From CAIWHR01 sp963741355 (GTDB lineage Bacteria > Pseudomonadota > Gammaproteobacteria > Burkholderiales > Casimicrobiaceae), in the NCBI GenBank assembly GCA_963741355.1, contig CAVUIG010000002.1, forward strand, positions 1 through 64,000: a stretch of 64,000 bases of DNA, read 5' to 3'. Below are positions 18,829 through 28,950 of the stretch, in pieces. The first letter of the stretch is position 1, and the number at the start of each line of letters is the position of its first letter. Below the pieces are notes generated by a model. That model searched no databases and was not told the origin of the DNA. It was given only the letters and a program-made list of their open reading frames with translations. The position numbers and the translations under genes are program-made.

Positions 18829-19335
18829 GTGAAAATTTCCATGTACCAGGCGAGCGTTCCCCGCTTCATCAACACGCTGGGCAACCTGTCGAGGATCCTC
18901 GACAAGGCCCAGGCCCATGCCGACGCCAGGAAGCTCGACCCCTCGGTACTGACCAACGATCGGCTGTTTCCCGACATGCTGCCCATGAAGTCGCAAGTCC
19001 AGATCGCCTGCGACGCGGCCAAGGGCGCCGTGGCGCGCCTCGCCGGCGCGGAGATCCCGGTGCACGAGGACACCGAGCAAACGCTCGCCGAGCTGAAGGC
19101 CCGCATCGCCAAGGCGGTGGCCTTCATCGAGTCCATCACGCCCGCGCAGGTCGACGGCACCGAGGACAAGGAAATCGTGATCAAGCGCGGCGACAAGGAG
19201 ACCCGGTACACCGGGATGCAGTTCCTGCTCGGCCAAGCGCTGCCGAATTTCTATTTCCACGTGACCACGGCGTACAACATCCTGCGCCACAACGGGGTCG
19301 AGATCGGCAAGCGCGACTACATCGGCACTCCGTAG
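18829..19335 (+). CDS. DUF1993 family protein
   Basis: A 168-residue soluble, mainly helical protein that matches the DUF1993 family by its MYQASVPRFINTLGNLSRIL beginning and the GMQFLLGQALPNFYFHVTTAYN segment near the end. Members resemble DinB-like four-helix bundles; no activity is established. The GTG at 18829 has AAGGA about 7 bases upstream and is preferred to the ATG at 18841. It has its own transcription unit. Confidence 0.85.
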   Translation: MKISMYQASVPRFINTLGNLSRILDKAQAHADARKLDPSVLTNDRLFPDMLPMKSQVQIACDAAKGAVARLAGAEIPVHEDTEQTLAELKARIAKAVAFIESITPAQVDGTEDKEIVIKRGDKETRYTGMQFLLGQALPNFYFHVTTAYNILRHNGVEIGKRDYIGTP

Positions 19336-19520
19336 CCGAATTCGGCGCCGGTGTCGGGGTGCCCGCTCGGGGCGCCCCCTCCGGACTCGTTCCGAACAAA
19401 GCCGCTCCGCGCAGGGAACTCCAGCCCGGGCTTGCTGACCTACTCACCTGAGGATGCCGCACCGGGCATTCCACGTCGCCGATCGGCGACGGTTGATCGG
19501 CCAAATCAGAGGGAATGTTC

Positions 19521-20075
19521 ATGCAAGAGACCCACGTCGAGGGCGAGTCGAGGCGAACAGCCGCGCTGGCACTGTGGCGATACAGCCACGATTACCTGAA
19601 GGCGGCGCAGGCGCTGTCCGAGACGAATCTCGTCTCCCTCAACGAATCGCAGGCCCTCTACCATCTCGCCGCGCAAGGCATTGAGTTCGCGCTGAAATCC
19701 TTCCTGCGTACGCGTGGAGTGACGCCGGAGGAGCTGAGCTCGCGCATCGGACATTCGCTGCTCGACGCGCTGCAGGAGGCGCTGGCACGCGATCTGCCGG
19801 CTCCGCCGGTCGAGGTCGTGCGCGCCATCCAGTTCATCGCGCCGCATCATCGCGACGATCAGTTCCGCTATATCGCCGCGAGTTATGGCGAGTATGCGGC
19901 GCTCGCGCCGCTGCTCGACGCCGGCACGTGGATACTCGGCCGCATCGCGGCGGAGGTGGTCGCCGACTACTTCGTCTATCACGGTCAGGGTTCGCCGACG
20001 ACAAGCTCGGATATGCTCAGGCGATTGCGCGCGGACCTCGACATGACGGCGAGCAAGATCGCGCCCATGCAGTAG
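19521..20075 (+). CDS. Hypothetical helical protein, possibly HEPN-like
   Basis: A protein of about 184 residues with no confident family match. The segment LYHLAAQGIEFALKSFLRTRG resembles the central helices of HEPN-domain proteins, which often bind nucleotides or RNA, but the RxxxxH catalytic motif of HEPN ribonucleases was not found. The ATG at 19521 is chosen over 19515 because the AGAGGGA ribosome site ends only one base before 19515. No partner toxin or antitoxin gene is adjacent. Confidence 0.55.
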   Translation: MQETHVEGESRRTAALALWRYSHDYLKAAQALSETNLVSLNESQALYHLAAQGIEFALKSFLRTRGVTPEELSSRIGHSLLDALQEALARDLPAPPVEVVRAIQFIAPHHRDDQFRYIAASYGEYAALAPLLDAGTWILGRIAAEVVADYFVYHGQGSPTTSSDMLRRLRADLDMTASKIAPMQ

Positions 20076-20193
20076 GCGGCGCGCGGGGTGGGCGCATCAC
20101 GGAGGGACGGCCGATCGCAGCCACGGCCGATTCGCCGCGCGCGCAGGCGCGTGACGACGGGACCGCGACCTGGTGTGGAACGACCTTGCCGAC

Positions 20194-20811
20194 TTAGCTT
20201 GGCGCCCGGTCGTCGGACGTGCCGAACGCAAAGGGCGCGCCGGTTGCCGTCGCATTGCGCGCCGGCAGCGCCGCCGCATCCGTCGCATCGAGCCGCCTGA
20301 CGTCGCCGTTGAGCTCGCCGCCCTCGGCGACGATGAGCTTGCCGTAGCGGATGGTGCCGGATACGCGGCCGGTGCCGTGAACCACCAGGCGCGTCCGGGC
20401 GGTGAGATCGCCCGAGAACTCGCCGTGAATCTCGGCGACGTCGATCATCGCCGTTCCCGTCAGCGTTCCGGGCTTGGCGATCTCCATCATGTGGCTGTGC
20501 ACGGTCGCCTCGACGTGCCCCTCGATCACCATCACATCGCAATCGGAGATTTCCACGCCCTTGAGCTTGATGTTGATACCGATGTGGAGCTTGCTGCCCG
20601 CGGAGTCGGTCGTAGGAGCCGGCTCGACGGCGTCAGTCAGGTTCGGCACGTCGCCCTGCGCTGCACGACCGGCTGGCGCCGGATGCTCGCGCGGCGCCGC
20701 GCTCGCCGCGCCCGGCACAGAATGTGCCAGGCTTCCCGGCGGATCGTAGATGGCGGGCTTGAGCGGAAGCTTTGCATCGGCGAGGCGGTCGTTGCGGCGG
20801 AGGTTCAGCAT
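20194..20811 (-). CDS. Bactofilin (polymer-forming cytoskeletal protein), first copy
   Basis: A protein of about 205 residues with a disordered proline-rich N-terminus (about residues 20-75) and a C-terminal DUF583 beta-helix, seen as repeated turns such as GVEISDCDVMVIEGHVEATV and GEFSGDLTARTRLVVHGTGRVSGTIRYG. Bactofilins assemble into filaments that position cell-wall enzymes or other machinery. The ATG at 20811 has AGGAG 7 bases upstream; the upstream ATG at 20829 lacks one. A sigma-70-type promoter is visible 40 bases before the start. A second, shorter bactofilin is encoded at 54586-54993. Confidence 0.85.
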   Translation of the reverse strand: MLNLRRNDRLADAKLPLKPAIYDPPGSLAHSVPGAASAAPREHPAPAGRAAQGDVPNLTDAVEPAPTTDSAGSKLHIGINIKLKGVEISDCDVMVIEGHVEATVHSHMMEIAKPGTLTGTAMIDVAEIHGEFSGDLTARTRLVVHGTGRVSGTIRYGKLIVAEGGELNGDVRRLDATDAAALPARNATATGAPFAFGTSDDRAPS

Positions 20812-20850
20812 GGCGTCTCCTGCGGTCATCGTGCGATTTATGACAGAGTC

Positions 20851-20879
20851 ATTATTCGCCCGGTGGTTCCATTGCGCAA
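20851..20879 (-). promoter_or_regulatory. Sigma-70-type promoter of the bactofilin gene
   Basis: On the minus strand TTGCGC (20879-20874) and AATAAT (20856-20851) are 17 bases apart. Predicted transcription start is near 20844, giving a leader of about 33 bases with an AGGAG ribosome site. Confidence 0.6.
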
Positions 20880-21033
20880 TGGATCGCGGAAAAAACTTTT
20901 TCGTCGCAGAAGTGTTCTAAGGCTGTTTTTCGCCACTATCCGCGCGACCAAGTAATAACGTCGGCGTGCGGGCCGCAATTCGAGTCATATCCGACGAGTC
21001 TTGCGGAGGCCGCAAACCCGCCGCGCCGCCGGA

Positions 21034-22027
21034 TCACGCGAACGCAGCGCGATTCGCGTGTTGGGCTCGATGCCGATGCAGCGCCGCGCGGATCAGCTGC
21101 CGCGTGAACCCCGCGTGACCGTCCGGATCGTGCGCAAGACAGAAATCGGCGCTGCCGGGATCGGTGGCGGGGTAATAGACACCGCAGTTCGGATTGATTT
21201 CAAGCATGAACGGCGTGCCGTCCCGATCGACCCGAAGATCGCAGCGGCCGAAGCTGGCGCCGTCGGAGCGCGACGAAGAAACGGGCGGAAACGTCGCGCA
21301 GCCTCGCCTCGAGGACCGGATCGGCGACGGGAAACGCCGACAGCTTGCTGTATTCCACCCACTTCAGGCTCGCGTGCTTGAAGGTCTCGCCTTCGGGAAA
21401 GCGGTATTGGATCGGCGTGTAGGTGCGGGGCCGCGCCGGGTCGTCCGGATTTTCCGCTACCAGCACCGTGCATTCGGTCCCTGCGATGAATTCCTCGATC
21501 AGCGCCGCGCCATGGCGCCGCATGATCTTGCGCGCCTGCTGGCGGAGTCCCGCCGGCGACGCGACGCGCGAGCGCCGGGAGAGGTCGACGCTGGAATAGC
21601 TGCTGTGATGCTTCACGAACAGCGGGAAGCGAAGCGACAGCGCCGCGCGCTCGACATCGTCGGCGCAGCGGGCGAGAACGTAGGCGGGCGTGGCGATGCC
21701 CTCGGCGGCGCAGGCGCGCTTCATCGCCTCCCGCGACGGCTCGTAGTATTCCGAGGTGGCGCCGGTGAAGGCGACGCCGTGCGCTTCCAGCGTCCGCACG
21801 ACCTCGATGCCCGGTGAGCGCTCGTCGGCGGCGCCGTCGCAGAGATTGAAGTAGACGTCGAATCCCTGCTCGATCTGCCGGACGACCTGCTCGACGGAGG
21901 TCTTTGCCCTGAGGTATTCCACATGCCATTCCGCGTCGGGATAGTACGGCCGCGGATCGCAGGGCCAGTCGTCGGCGGGAAAGGGATCGGCGAGCAGGTT
22001 CTGGTTGGTCAGCAGGCAGATGCGCAT
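21034..22027 (-). CDS. ATP-grasp ligase, D-alanine-D-alanine ligase-like (frameshifted)
   Basis: An ATP-grasp enzyme of about 330 residues. The central domain has FPLFVKHHSSYSSVDLSRRSRV (phosphate-binding lysine and loop), LIEEFIAGTECTVLV and, after the break, FMLEINPNCGVYYP, which supplies the magnesium-binding Glu and Asn. The frame shifts by one extra base near 21264, after RFFVAL; the true tail runs to the TGA at 21034-21036. It is more divergent than housekeeping Ddl and is not near cell-division genes, so it may join a different amino acid or peptide substrate. It is transcribed alone. Confidence 0.75.
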
Positions 22028-22212
22028 CGAGTCATTCTAGCGAGTTCCGGACGCACCGACGCGAGCTGCGCTCATCGCTGCGCACCCATGATTCGGTCCG
22101 TGCCGCAGGATGGTACGTGCAGATATGGGCTGCGCCAAAGGGCGCCGATCCTACAACCGGATCGGGCGAGGACTGATGGCCGCCCGTCGGCCAGCCGGGT
22201 AGCCTCACATGC

Positions 22213-22698
22213 ATGAAGTCGCTGGTGAGAGAGTTGTGTGGCGTCGTGGCGAGCGTCCTGGCCATGAGCCTGGCGTCAGTGGCGGGTGCCCAATCCATCT
22301 TCAAATGCGTGGATCACGGCGCCACGGGGTACCAATCCACACCGTGCGAAGCCGGTGCTGTCGAGACGCGAGTGGCAGCCGGGGCATCGCCGTCGCCGGC
22401 CGCGATCGATGCACGCGAGCCGTTACCTCAGCCTGCGCGGCAACCGTCGCGCAAGGCCGGGCCGTGGACTCACGTGGCGCTGACGCTGGGGATGTCCGAC
22501 GACGAGGTGCTCAACATGCCCGGCTGGGGCCGGCCGGGCAGCATTTCCCGCGCGAGGATGCCGCGCGAATGGCGTGAGGAATGGATCTACCGCAAGGGGA
22601 CGGACGAAGAGCACCACCTGCATTTCGTCAATGCGCGGCTCGTCGACATCGACATCAAGCCCGGAACGGATCAGATCGTGCAGTTGACGCCGCGATAA
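22213..22698 (+). CDS. DUF4124-like exported protein
   Basis: A 161-residue protein with an N-terminal signal peptide ending near SVAGAQS. It is followed by IFKCVDHGATGYQSTPCEAG, the pattern of the DUF4124 domain (a small beta domain with two cysteines, common in betaproteobacterial periplasmic proteins). The C-terminal half, from TLGMSDDEVLNMPGWGRP, resembles periplasmic modules seen after such domains. Function is unknown. No strong ribosome site precedes the ATG at 22213. Confidence 0.7.
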   Translation: MKSLVRELCGVVASVLAMSLASVAGAQSIFKCVDHGATGYQSTPCEAGAVETRVAAGASPSPAAIDAREPLPQPARQPSRKAGPWTHVALTLGMSDDEVLNMPGWGRPGSISRARMPREWREEWIYRKGTDEEHHLHFVNARLVDIDIKPGTDQIVQLTPR

Positions 22699-22769
22699 CC
22701 GCGGTCGCGGGCACAGCATGATCGTCGAGCATCGGCGCTTGGCCGCACCGCTGAATTCACCGCGGAATC

Positions 22770-22846
22770 TGGTCGGGGTGAGAGGATTTGAACCTCCGAC
22801 ATCTTGCTCCCAAAGCAAGCGCGCTACCAGGCTGCGCTACACCCCG
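22770..22846 (-). tRNA. tRNA-Pro (anticodon UGG)
   Basis: A 77-base cloverleaf. The acceptor stem pairs CGGGGTG with CACCCCG, the T arm contains GGTTCAAATC, and the anticodon loop TTTGGGA lies between CTTGC and GCAAG, giving anticodon TGG. The terminal CCA is encoded at 22772-22770. Confidence 0.97.
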
Positions 22847-22900
22847 AAGGAGGCGATTATCCCCGCTGTGGCGCGCGCCAACAAGCCGCGCGCCAGAGAG

Positions 22901-23119
22901 CTACTTGGCCCGGGCGAGAAATCCCACGCCGTTGATCGCGGCGACGATCTCGGCCGGATTCACGGCGGCGCCGTCGTAAGTCACCGCCGCGCGCTTGTCG
23001 GCGAGCGACACGTCGACCTGTTTGACGCCGGGCATCTGCGTCACGGCACGCGTCACGCTGCGGACGCAGCCGTCGCAATGCATGCCGTCGACGACGAACT
23101 CCTTCTTCACGTAAGCCAT
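22901..23119 (-). CDS. copZ: Heavy-metal-binding copper chaperone CopZ-like
   Basis: A 72-residue HMA-domain protein. The metal site is GMHCDGC, near residue 12, and the fold continues through VTRAVTQMPGVKQVDVSL and YDGAAVNPAEIVAAI. It would carry Cu(I) to the P-type ATPase encoded immediately upstream. The ATG at 23119 has GAGGAG about 8 bases before it. The frame is open further back, but that part is not HMA sequence. Confidence 0.88.
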   Translation of the reverse strand: MAYVKKEFVVDGMHCDGCVRSVTRAVTQMPGVKQVDVSLADKRAAVTYDGAAVNPAEIVAAINGVGFLARAK

Positions 23120-23142
23120 GTCGGGCTCCTCGTCCTGATGGG

Positions 23143-25389
23143 TCATCGCCGCCGGCAGCGACACGCGCTGTCCGGAAACGCCGGCCGCCTGGTTCGCTGC
23201 CGAATCCGGTCGCCGCGGACGCCAGCGGCGTCAGCAAGAGCGCATTGCCGACGACCGAGACCGAGCTTGCCGCCATCGCCGCCCCGGCGATCACCGGCGA
23301 GAGCAGTCCGAACGCCGCGAGCGGAATTCCCAGCGCATTGTAGACAAAAGCGAAGAAAAGGTTCTGCCGGATCTTCGAAAGCGTCGCACGCGAGAGTTCG
23401 ATGGCCGCGGCAACTCCGGCGAGGTCGTTGCGCAACAGCGTGAGGTCGGCGGCGGCCAGCGCGCTGCCGGCGCCCGCCCCATCGCGAACGACACGTCCGC
23501 CTGCGCGAGCGCCGGCGCGTCGTTGACGCCGTCGCCCAGCATGCCGACGACGTGGCCTTCGCGCTGCAGCGCCACGATCGTCGCGCGCTTGTCCTCCGGC
23601 CGCTGCTCGGCATGCCAGCGGTCGATGCCGACCGTCTTCGCGACGGCGGCCGCGGGTGCGGAATGATCGCCCGTCAGCATCATCACGGCGACGCCGGACT
23701 CGCGCAGCGCCAAGACGGCGTCCGCCGCGTTCGGCCGCAATGCATCGGCGAGCGTGATCCATCCGACCAGCGTGTCGCCCTCCGCAACGCCGACGATCGT
23801 GTGACCCTCGCCGCGCGCTTCGATCAGGTCTTCCGTGTCGATGGCGACCCCCGCCTCGGCGAGGAACGCGGGAGAGCCGAGGCGGATCGCCTGCGCGCCG
23901 TTGACGCCGGTCAACCCGCGCCCGGGATACGAGCGGATCTGGGTCACCGGCAGCGGCTCGAGCTCGTTGAGCTGCGCCCGCACGGTGATCGCGCGCGCCA
24001 GCGGATGCGTCGCGCCGTGCTCGAGCGACGAGGCGAGCAGCAGGACCTCGTTCGCGGTGAACCCCTTGCCGGGATGAACGGCGGAGACACTCGGCTCACC
24101 GGCGGTCAGCGTCCCGGTCTTGTCGACGACCAGCGTGTCGATCTTTTCGGCGCGCTCCAGCGCCGCCGCGCTCTTGACGAGAATGCCCGCCTGCGCGCCG
24201 CGCCCGATCCCGACCATCAGCGCCGTCGGCGTCGCGAGCCCGAGGGCGCAGGGGCACGCGATGACGAGCACCGCCGTCGCGCGCATCAGCGCGGCCGCCC
24301 AGTCGCTGCAGCACGAGCCCGTTGGCGACGAGCGTGACGAGCGCGATCGCCAGCACCGCCGGCACGAAGCGTCCGGAGACGACGTCGGCGAGGCGCTGCA
24401 CCGGCGCCTTCGATCCCTGCGCCGCGGCGACCTGGCGGACGATGCCCGCGAGCAGCGTCGACTGTCCGACCGCGGTCGCTTCGCAGCGCAACGGGGAGAG
24501 TTCGTTGACCGTCCCGGCCAGCACCGGGGCGCCCGGCTTCTTGGCGACGGGCTCGCTCTCGCCGGTCAGCATCGCTTCGTTGACGGACGATTCGCCGTTC
24601 AGCACGCGGCCGTCGACGGGGACGCTGGCGCCGGCCCTGACGACGAACACGTCGCCGGCATGCACGTGCGCGAGCGAGACTTCCTTGAGCTCGCCGTCAC
24701 GCTCGCGCAACACCGTGGGCGGCTGCAGATTGAGCAGGTGCCGGATCGCGTTGGCCGTGCGCGCGGTCGCGCGCCGCTCGAGCCACTTGCCGAGCAGCAC
24801 GAGCGTGATCACGACCGCGGAGGCCTCGAAATAGACGTGCTGTCCGGCGAGCGGCACGAGCCAGACGGCGACGCTGAACACGAACGCGGCCGAGGTCCCC
24901 AGCGCGACCAGCACGTCCATGTTGGCGGCGCCGCCGCGCAATGCATGCCAGGCGCCCTTGTAGAAGCGCGCGCCGCACCAGAACTGCACCGGCGTCGCGA
25001 GCGCGCATTGCAGCCATACCGGCATCTCCAGCTCGTGCCGGCCGGTCGACCATGAACAGCATCTGGGCGACGAACGGCGCGGTGAGGATCGCCGCGACGG
25101 CGAATCGCACGAAATCGGTGTTACGGAGCCGCTGCTGCGCGTGCGCCTCGTGCGCGGGCAGCGAGAACGGGTCGACTGCCGGCGCGGCATCGTAGCCGGC
25201 CTTGCGAACGGCCTCGATCAGGCGCTTGGGATCCGACTTGTCCGGGTCGAAGCGCACACGCGCCGTCTCCGTCGCGAAATTGACGGCCGCCTCGACGCCG
25301 TCGGCGCGGTTCAGCACCTTTTCGATCCGCGCGGCGCACGCCGCGCAGGTCATCCCGGTGAGCGTGAGGTCGATCGTACGGGCGGACAT
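23143..25389 (-). CDS. copA: Copper-translocating P1B-type ATPase (several frameshifts)
   Basis: A Cu(I) export pump of the inner membrane, about 745 residues. The order is normal: an N-terminal HMA domain with GMTCAACAARIEKVL, the actuator loop LTGESEPVAKK, the transmembrane IACPCALGLATPT metal motif, the phosphorylated VVDKTGTLTAGEP, the HP pair in GATHPLARAI, the nucleotide-site GDGVNDAPALAQADVSFAMG, and a final NALLLTPLASAATGF. Four breaks interrupt it: near 25045 and 24297 (one extra base each), near 23483 (one base missing in a G run), and probably near 23180, so the last few residues and the stop given here are uncertain. Both halves of every break are conserved, so the gene is probably intact in the organism. 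It is cotranscribed with copZ. No CueR gene is adjacent. Confidence 0.85.
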
Positions 25390-25525
25390 GGGGTTTGCGG
25401 GCTCCGGGCCCGCAGGTCCTATCTGGGCCCGATTTTACGCTGCACAAGCGGTGTCGGCGCCGCCCTGTTGCGCGGGCCGGGGATGCTCCGCAGAATGATC
25501 GCTGCCTTGTCCTTGCCGCATCGCC

Positions 25526-28500
25526 ATGCCCGACCTCCCCAGCGCGCCCGCGACCTTGCCCCTCGAGGCGGTGACGATCCTCTTCACGGACATCGAGAAG
25601 AGCACCGCCCTGTGGGAGCAGGATGCAGCGCGGATGTCGAGGGCGCTCGCCGCACACGATGCGCTCGCGCGCCGCGTGGTCGAGAGCGCGTCGCGGCACT
25701 GTCATCAAGATGACCGGCGACGGCATGCATGCGGTGTTCGAGGCGGCGCATGATGCGCTTGCGGCGAGCCTCGATCTGCAGCAGGCGATCGCTGATCCGG
25801 CGACGACCGAAGACCTGGCATTGCGCGTGCGCTGCGGCATCCATGCCGGCCTCGTCGAGCGACGCGACAACGATTGCTTCGGCGGCGCAGTCAATCGCGC
25901 CGCACGAATCATGGCCAGCGCCCACGGCGGACAAGTGCTGCTGTCACAGGCGGTGGTCGGACCTCCTGCACGGACTCCTGCCGGTGCCGGTGACGTTGCA
26001 CGATCTCGGCAGTGTCCGGCTGAAGGACCTGGCCACGCCGGAGCGGGTCTACCAGGCCGTGCACCCGGCGCTGCGGCGGGATTTTCCGGCACTGCGTTCG
26101 CTCGAAGCCACGCCGAACAACCTGCCGCAACAGCCGACGAGCTTCATCGGCCGCGCCCGGGAACAGGGCGATGTCGAGCAACTGCTCGCGCAGATCGCGC
26201 CTGCTGACGCTCACCGGCTCCGGCGGCTGTGGCAAGACGCGCCTCGCACTGCAGGTTGCGGCCGACGCGCTCGACCGCTACGCGGATGGTGTATGGTTCG
26301 TCGAGCTCGCGCCCCTGTCGGATCCGGAACGGGTATCGCAATCGGTCGCCGCGGTCCTGGGACTCAAGGAAGAGCCGGGGCCCCCGCTCGTACGGACGCT
26401 GACCGACCATCTGAAGGATCGGCGCCTGCTCCTGCTTCTCGACAACTGCGAGCACCTACTCGACACGTGCGCGCGTCTCGCGGACGCGATGCTCAGGCAA
26501 TGCCCAGGTGTGCGGATCCTCGCGAGCAGCCGCGAGGCCCTCGGCATCGCCGGCGAACAGGCGTATCGAGTGCCGTCGCTGTCGCTGCCGGACCCGAAGG
26601 AGGCCCCGACGCCGGCCTCGGTGATTCCATTCGAAGCGGTTCAGCTGTTCCGCGAACGCGCGCGCCTTGCCCGCGCGGATTTCGCGATCACCGAACGCAA
26701 TGCGGCGGCGGTCGCCTCGATTTGCCGCCGGCTCGACGGCATTCCACTCGCACTCGAGCTCGCCGCGGCTCGCGTGCGTTCGCTGTCGGTCGAGGTTATC
26801 GACGGCAAGCTGAACGAGCGCTTCCGCCTGCTGACCGGGGGCTCGCGCACCGCGCTGCCCCGGCAGCAGACGCTGCGGGCGCTGATCGACTGGAGTTACG
26901 ATCTCTTAAACGAGCCCGCGCGATGCCTGCTGCAGCGGCTCTCCGTGTTTGCGGGCGGGCTGGACGCTCGAGGCTGCCGAGCGACGTGTGCGCGGGCGAG
27001 GGCCTCGCGGAGGAAGAAATCCTCGACCTGCTCATCTCGCTTGCGGACAAGAGCCTCGTCGCCGTTGACTCCGTCGATGGCGGCTCGCGCTACCGGTTAC
27101 TCGAGACTGTGCGCCAATATTCGCGCGACCGATTGCAGGAGGGAAGCGGCGGCGAGACGACGCGGGCCCGGCATCGCGATTTCTTCGCCGCACTCGCCGA
27201 AGAAGCGGAGCCGCAACTGATCGGCGCGGAGCAGACGGCATGGCTGCGACGCCTTGAAAGCGAGCACGAGAATCTGCGGGCGGCGCTCGAATGGAGCTCC
27301 ACCGACGCGGACTCCGCGAAGGGTCTGCAGCTGTGCGGCGCGCTGCAGCGTTTCTGGTATACGCGCGGCTACTTCAACGAGGGCCGCGCGTGGTGCGCGC
27401 TCCTCCTCGCGCGGCCGGGCGCGCAAACACCGACTCGCGAGCGCGCGAAGGCGTTGCGCTGCGCCGGTTGGCTGGCGCGCGAACAGTGCGATTATGCGGC
27501 GGCCCGAACGCTGCTGGAGGAGGGTCTCGCGCTTGGGCAGGCGCTGGAAGATCGGCGCGGGGTCGCCGAACGCGCTCAGCGGGCTAGGCGGCATCGCGCG
27601 CGAGCAGGGCGACTTCGAGACGGCCCGCGAGCGCTTCGCGGGAAGCCTCGAGCTCTATCGAGGCGCGGGAGACCGCCAGGGCGTCGCCGGAGCACTCAAC
27701 AGCCTGGGCCTGCTCGCGCGCGAGCTCGGGGACTACCCGGCCGCGCGCAGGCTCTACGAGGAGAGTCTCGCGATCGACCGGGAGCTCGACGACCGGCGCA
27801 GCATCGCCGTTTCGCTCAACAACCTCGGTGGCATGGCGTGCGACCAGGGCGACTTCGCGACCGCCCGCGCGCTGCACGAGGAAAGCCTTGCGATCAGGCG
27901 CGAGCTCGGCGACCGCAGCGGCATCGCATCGTCGCTCACCAACCTCGGCGACATCGCGCGCGAGCAGCGCGACTACGCGACGGCCGAGCGCCTCATCGAG
28001 GAAAGCCTCACGATGCGGCGCGAACTCGGCGATCGCCGCGGCATAGCGATCTCGCTGTGCATCCTCGGGAACACCGCGCTGGAGCAGAGCCGCCACGCCC
28101 AAGCGCAGGCGCTCTACGAGGAGAGCCTCGCGATCGAGCGGGCGCTCGGCGATCGTTGGGGTATCGCGACGTCGCTCAACTATCTCGCCAACCTTGCGTC
28201 GGAAACGGACGCGCCGGAGCAAGCCCGGAAGCTCTACGCGGAAAGCCTCGAGATCACACGCGAGCTGGGTGATCGGTGGGGCATCGCCGAGTCGCTGACG
28301 GGGCTCGGCTATGTCGCGCTGGCGACCGCCGGGCCCTTGGCGGCCGCGCGCGTGTGGGGGGCGGCGGAACGCCTGCGCGGAGAGATCGGCGCTCCGTTGC
28401 ACGACCACGAACGTTCGCGCTACGAGCGGGAGGTCGCCGCGGCGCGCGCGGCGACGCCGGAAGGAGCGGCGTTTGCGACAGCCTGGGAGGAAGGACGGGC

Positions 28501-28549
28501 GATGACGCTCGAGGCCGCTGTCGAGCTCGCGCTCGGCGTGCCGGGCTGA
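25526..28549 (+). CDS. Adenylate/guanylate cyclase - NB-ARC-like ATPase - TPR signalling protein (multiple frameshifts)
   Basis: A protein of about 1,000 residues in three parts. Residues 1 to about 190 are a class III cyclase domain: the metal-binding aspartates lie in ILFTDIEKS and KMTGDGMHAVF, and the GGAVNRAARI stretch gives the Asn-Arg transition-state pair, so it looks active. A STAND/NB-ARC-like ATPase follows, with Walker A GSGGCGKTRL and Walker B LLLLLDNCEHLLD. The C-terminus holds about seven 40-residue TPR units. Five sites break the frame: near 25693, 25957, 26195 and 27563 by one extra base each, and at 26955-26985 by two extra bases. The signal sensed is unknown. Confidence 0.78.
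27487..28327 (+). repeat. Tandem 120-base TPR-coding repeats
   Basis: Seven units begin at 27487, 27608, 27728, 27848, 27968, 28088 and 28208. The period is exactly 120 bases (40 codons) except the first interval, which is 121. That interval contains the frameshift at about 27563, so the repeat phase independently shows one surplus base. Units share EESLAIRRELGDRRGIA-like consensus. Confidence 0.85.
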
Positions 28550-28608
28550 GCATTTGCCCCTCAAGGGGGCCGCCTATGACCTCGATCATGCCCGCCGGGC
28601 GACCACGA

Positions 28609-28914
28609 TCAGAAGGCGATTCGCCCGGTCAGCATGTCCTTGTACATCACCCAGTCGCCCATGAGGCTGTAGAGCGGATGGGCGAAGGTCGCAGGGCGAT
28701 TGTGCTCGAACGCGAAATGCCCGACCCACGCGAACCCGTAACCCGCGACGGGCGCCGCGGCGAGCCACCACGCGTTGCCCGTCGCCAGCGCCGCGACGAC
28801 GGTGCCGAGCACGAGCGACGTGCCGGCGAAATGCAGGCGGCGGCAGGTCCGGTTCGAGTGCTCGGAGAGGTAGAACGGATAGAACTCGGCGAATGAAGTG
28901 AAACGATCCGTCAT
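28609..28914 (-). CDS. DUF962 / Mpo1-like membrane protein
   Basis: A 101-residue protein with two or three hydrophobic helices. The histidine-containing SEHSNRTCRRLHFAG and WVGHFAFEHNRPATF motifs define the DUF962 family. The yeast relative Mpo1 is an iron-dependent dioxygenase of 2-hydroxy fatty acids, and those histidines are its metal ligands; bacterial function is less clear. It is the last gene of the prfB-lysS-ltaE unit, 36 bases after ltaE. Confidence 0.85.
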   Translation of the reverse strand: MTDRFTSFAEFYPFYLSEHSNRTCRRLHFAGTSLVLGTVVAALATGNAWWLAAAPVAGYGFAWVGHFAFEHNRPATFAHPLYSLMGDWVMYKDMLTGRIAF

Positions 28915-28950
28915 CGCAGGGTTCCCGGAGGGCCGGCCGTCGCGAACGCG

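Noticed and set aside
19521..20075. HEPN/MNT toxin-antitoxin pair
   Set aside because: There is no nucleotidyltransferase partner next to it and the HEPN ribonuclease motif was not seen.
20885..20905. A-run/T-run inverted repeat near the bactofilin gene considered as a terminator
   Set aside because: The stem is mostly A-T with almost no loop and lies upstream of the gene start on that strand.
27487..28327. Evenly spaced 120-base repeats considered as a CRISPR-like or satellite array
   Set aside because: The period is a multiple of three, the frame is open and the translation is a TPR consensus.
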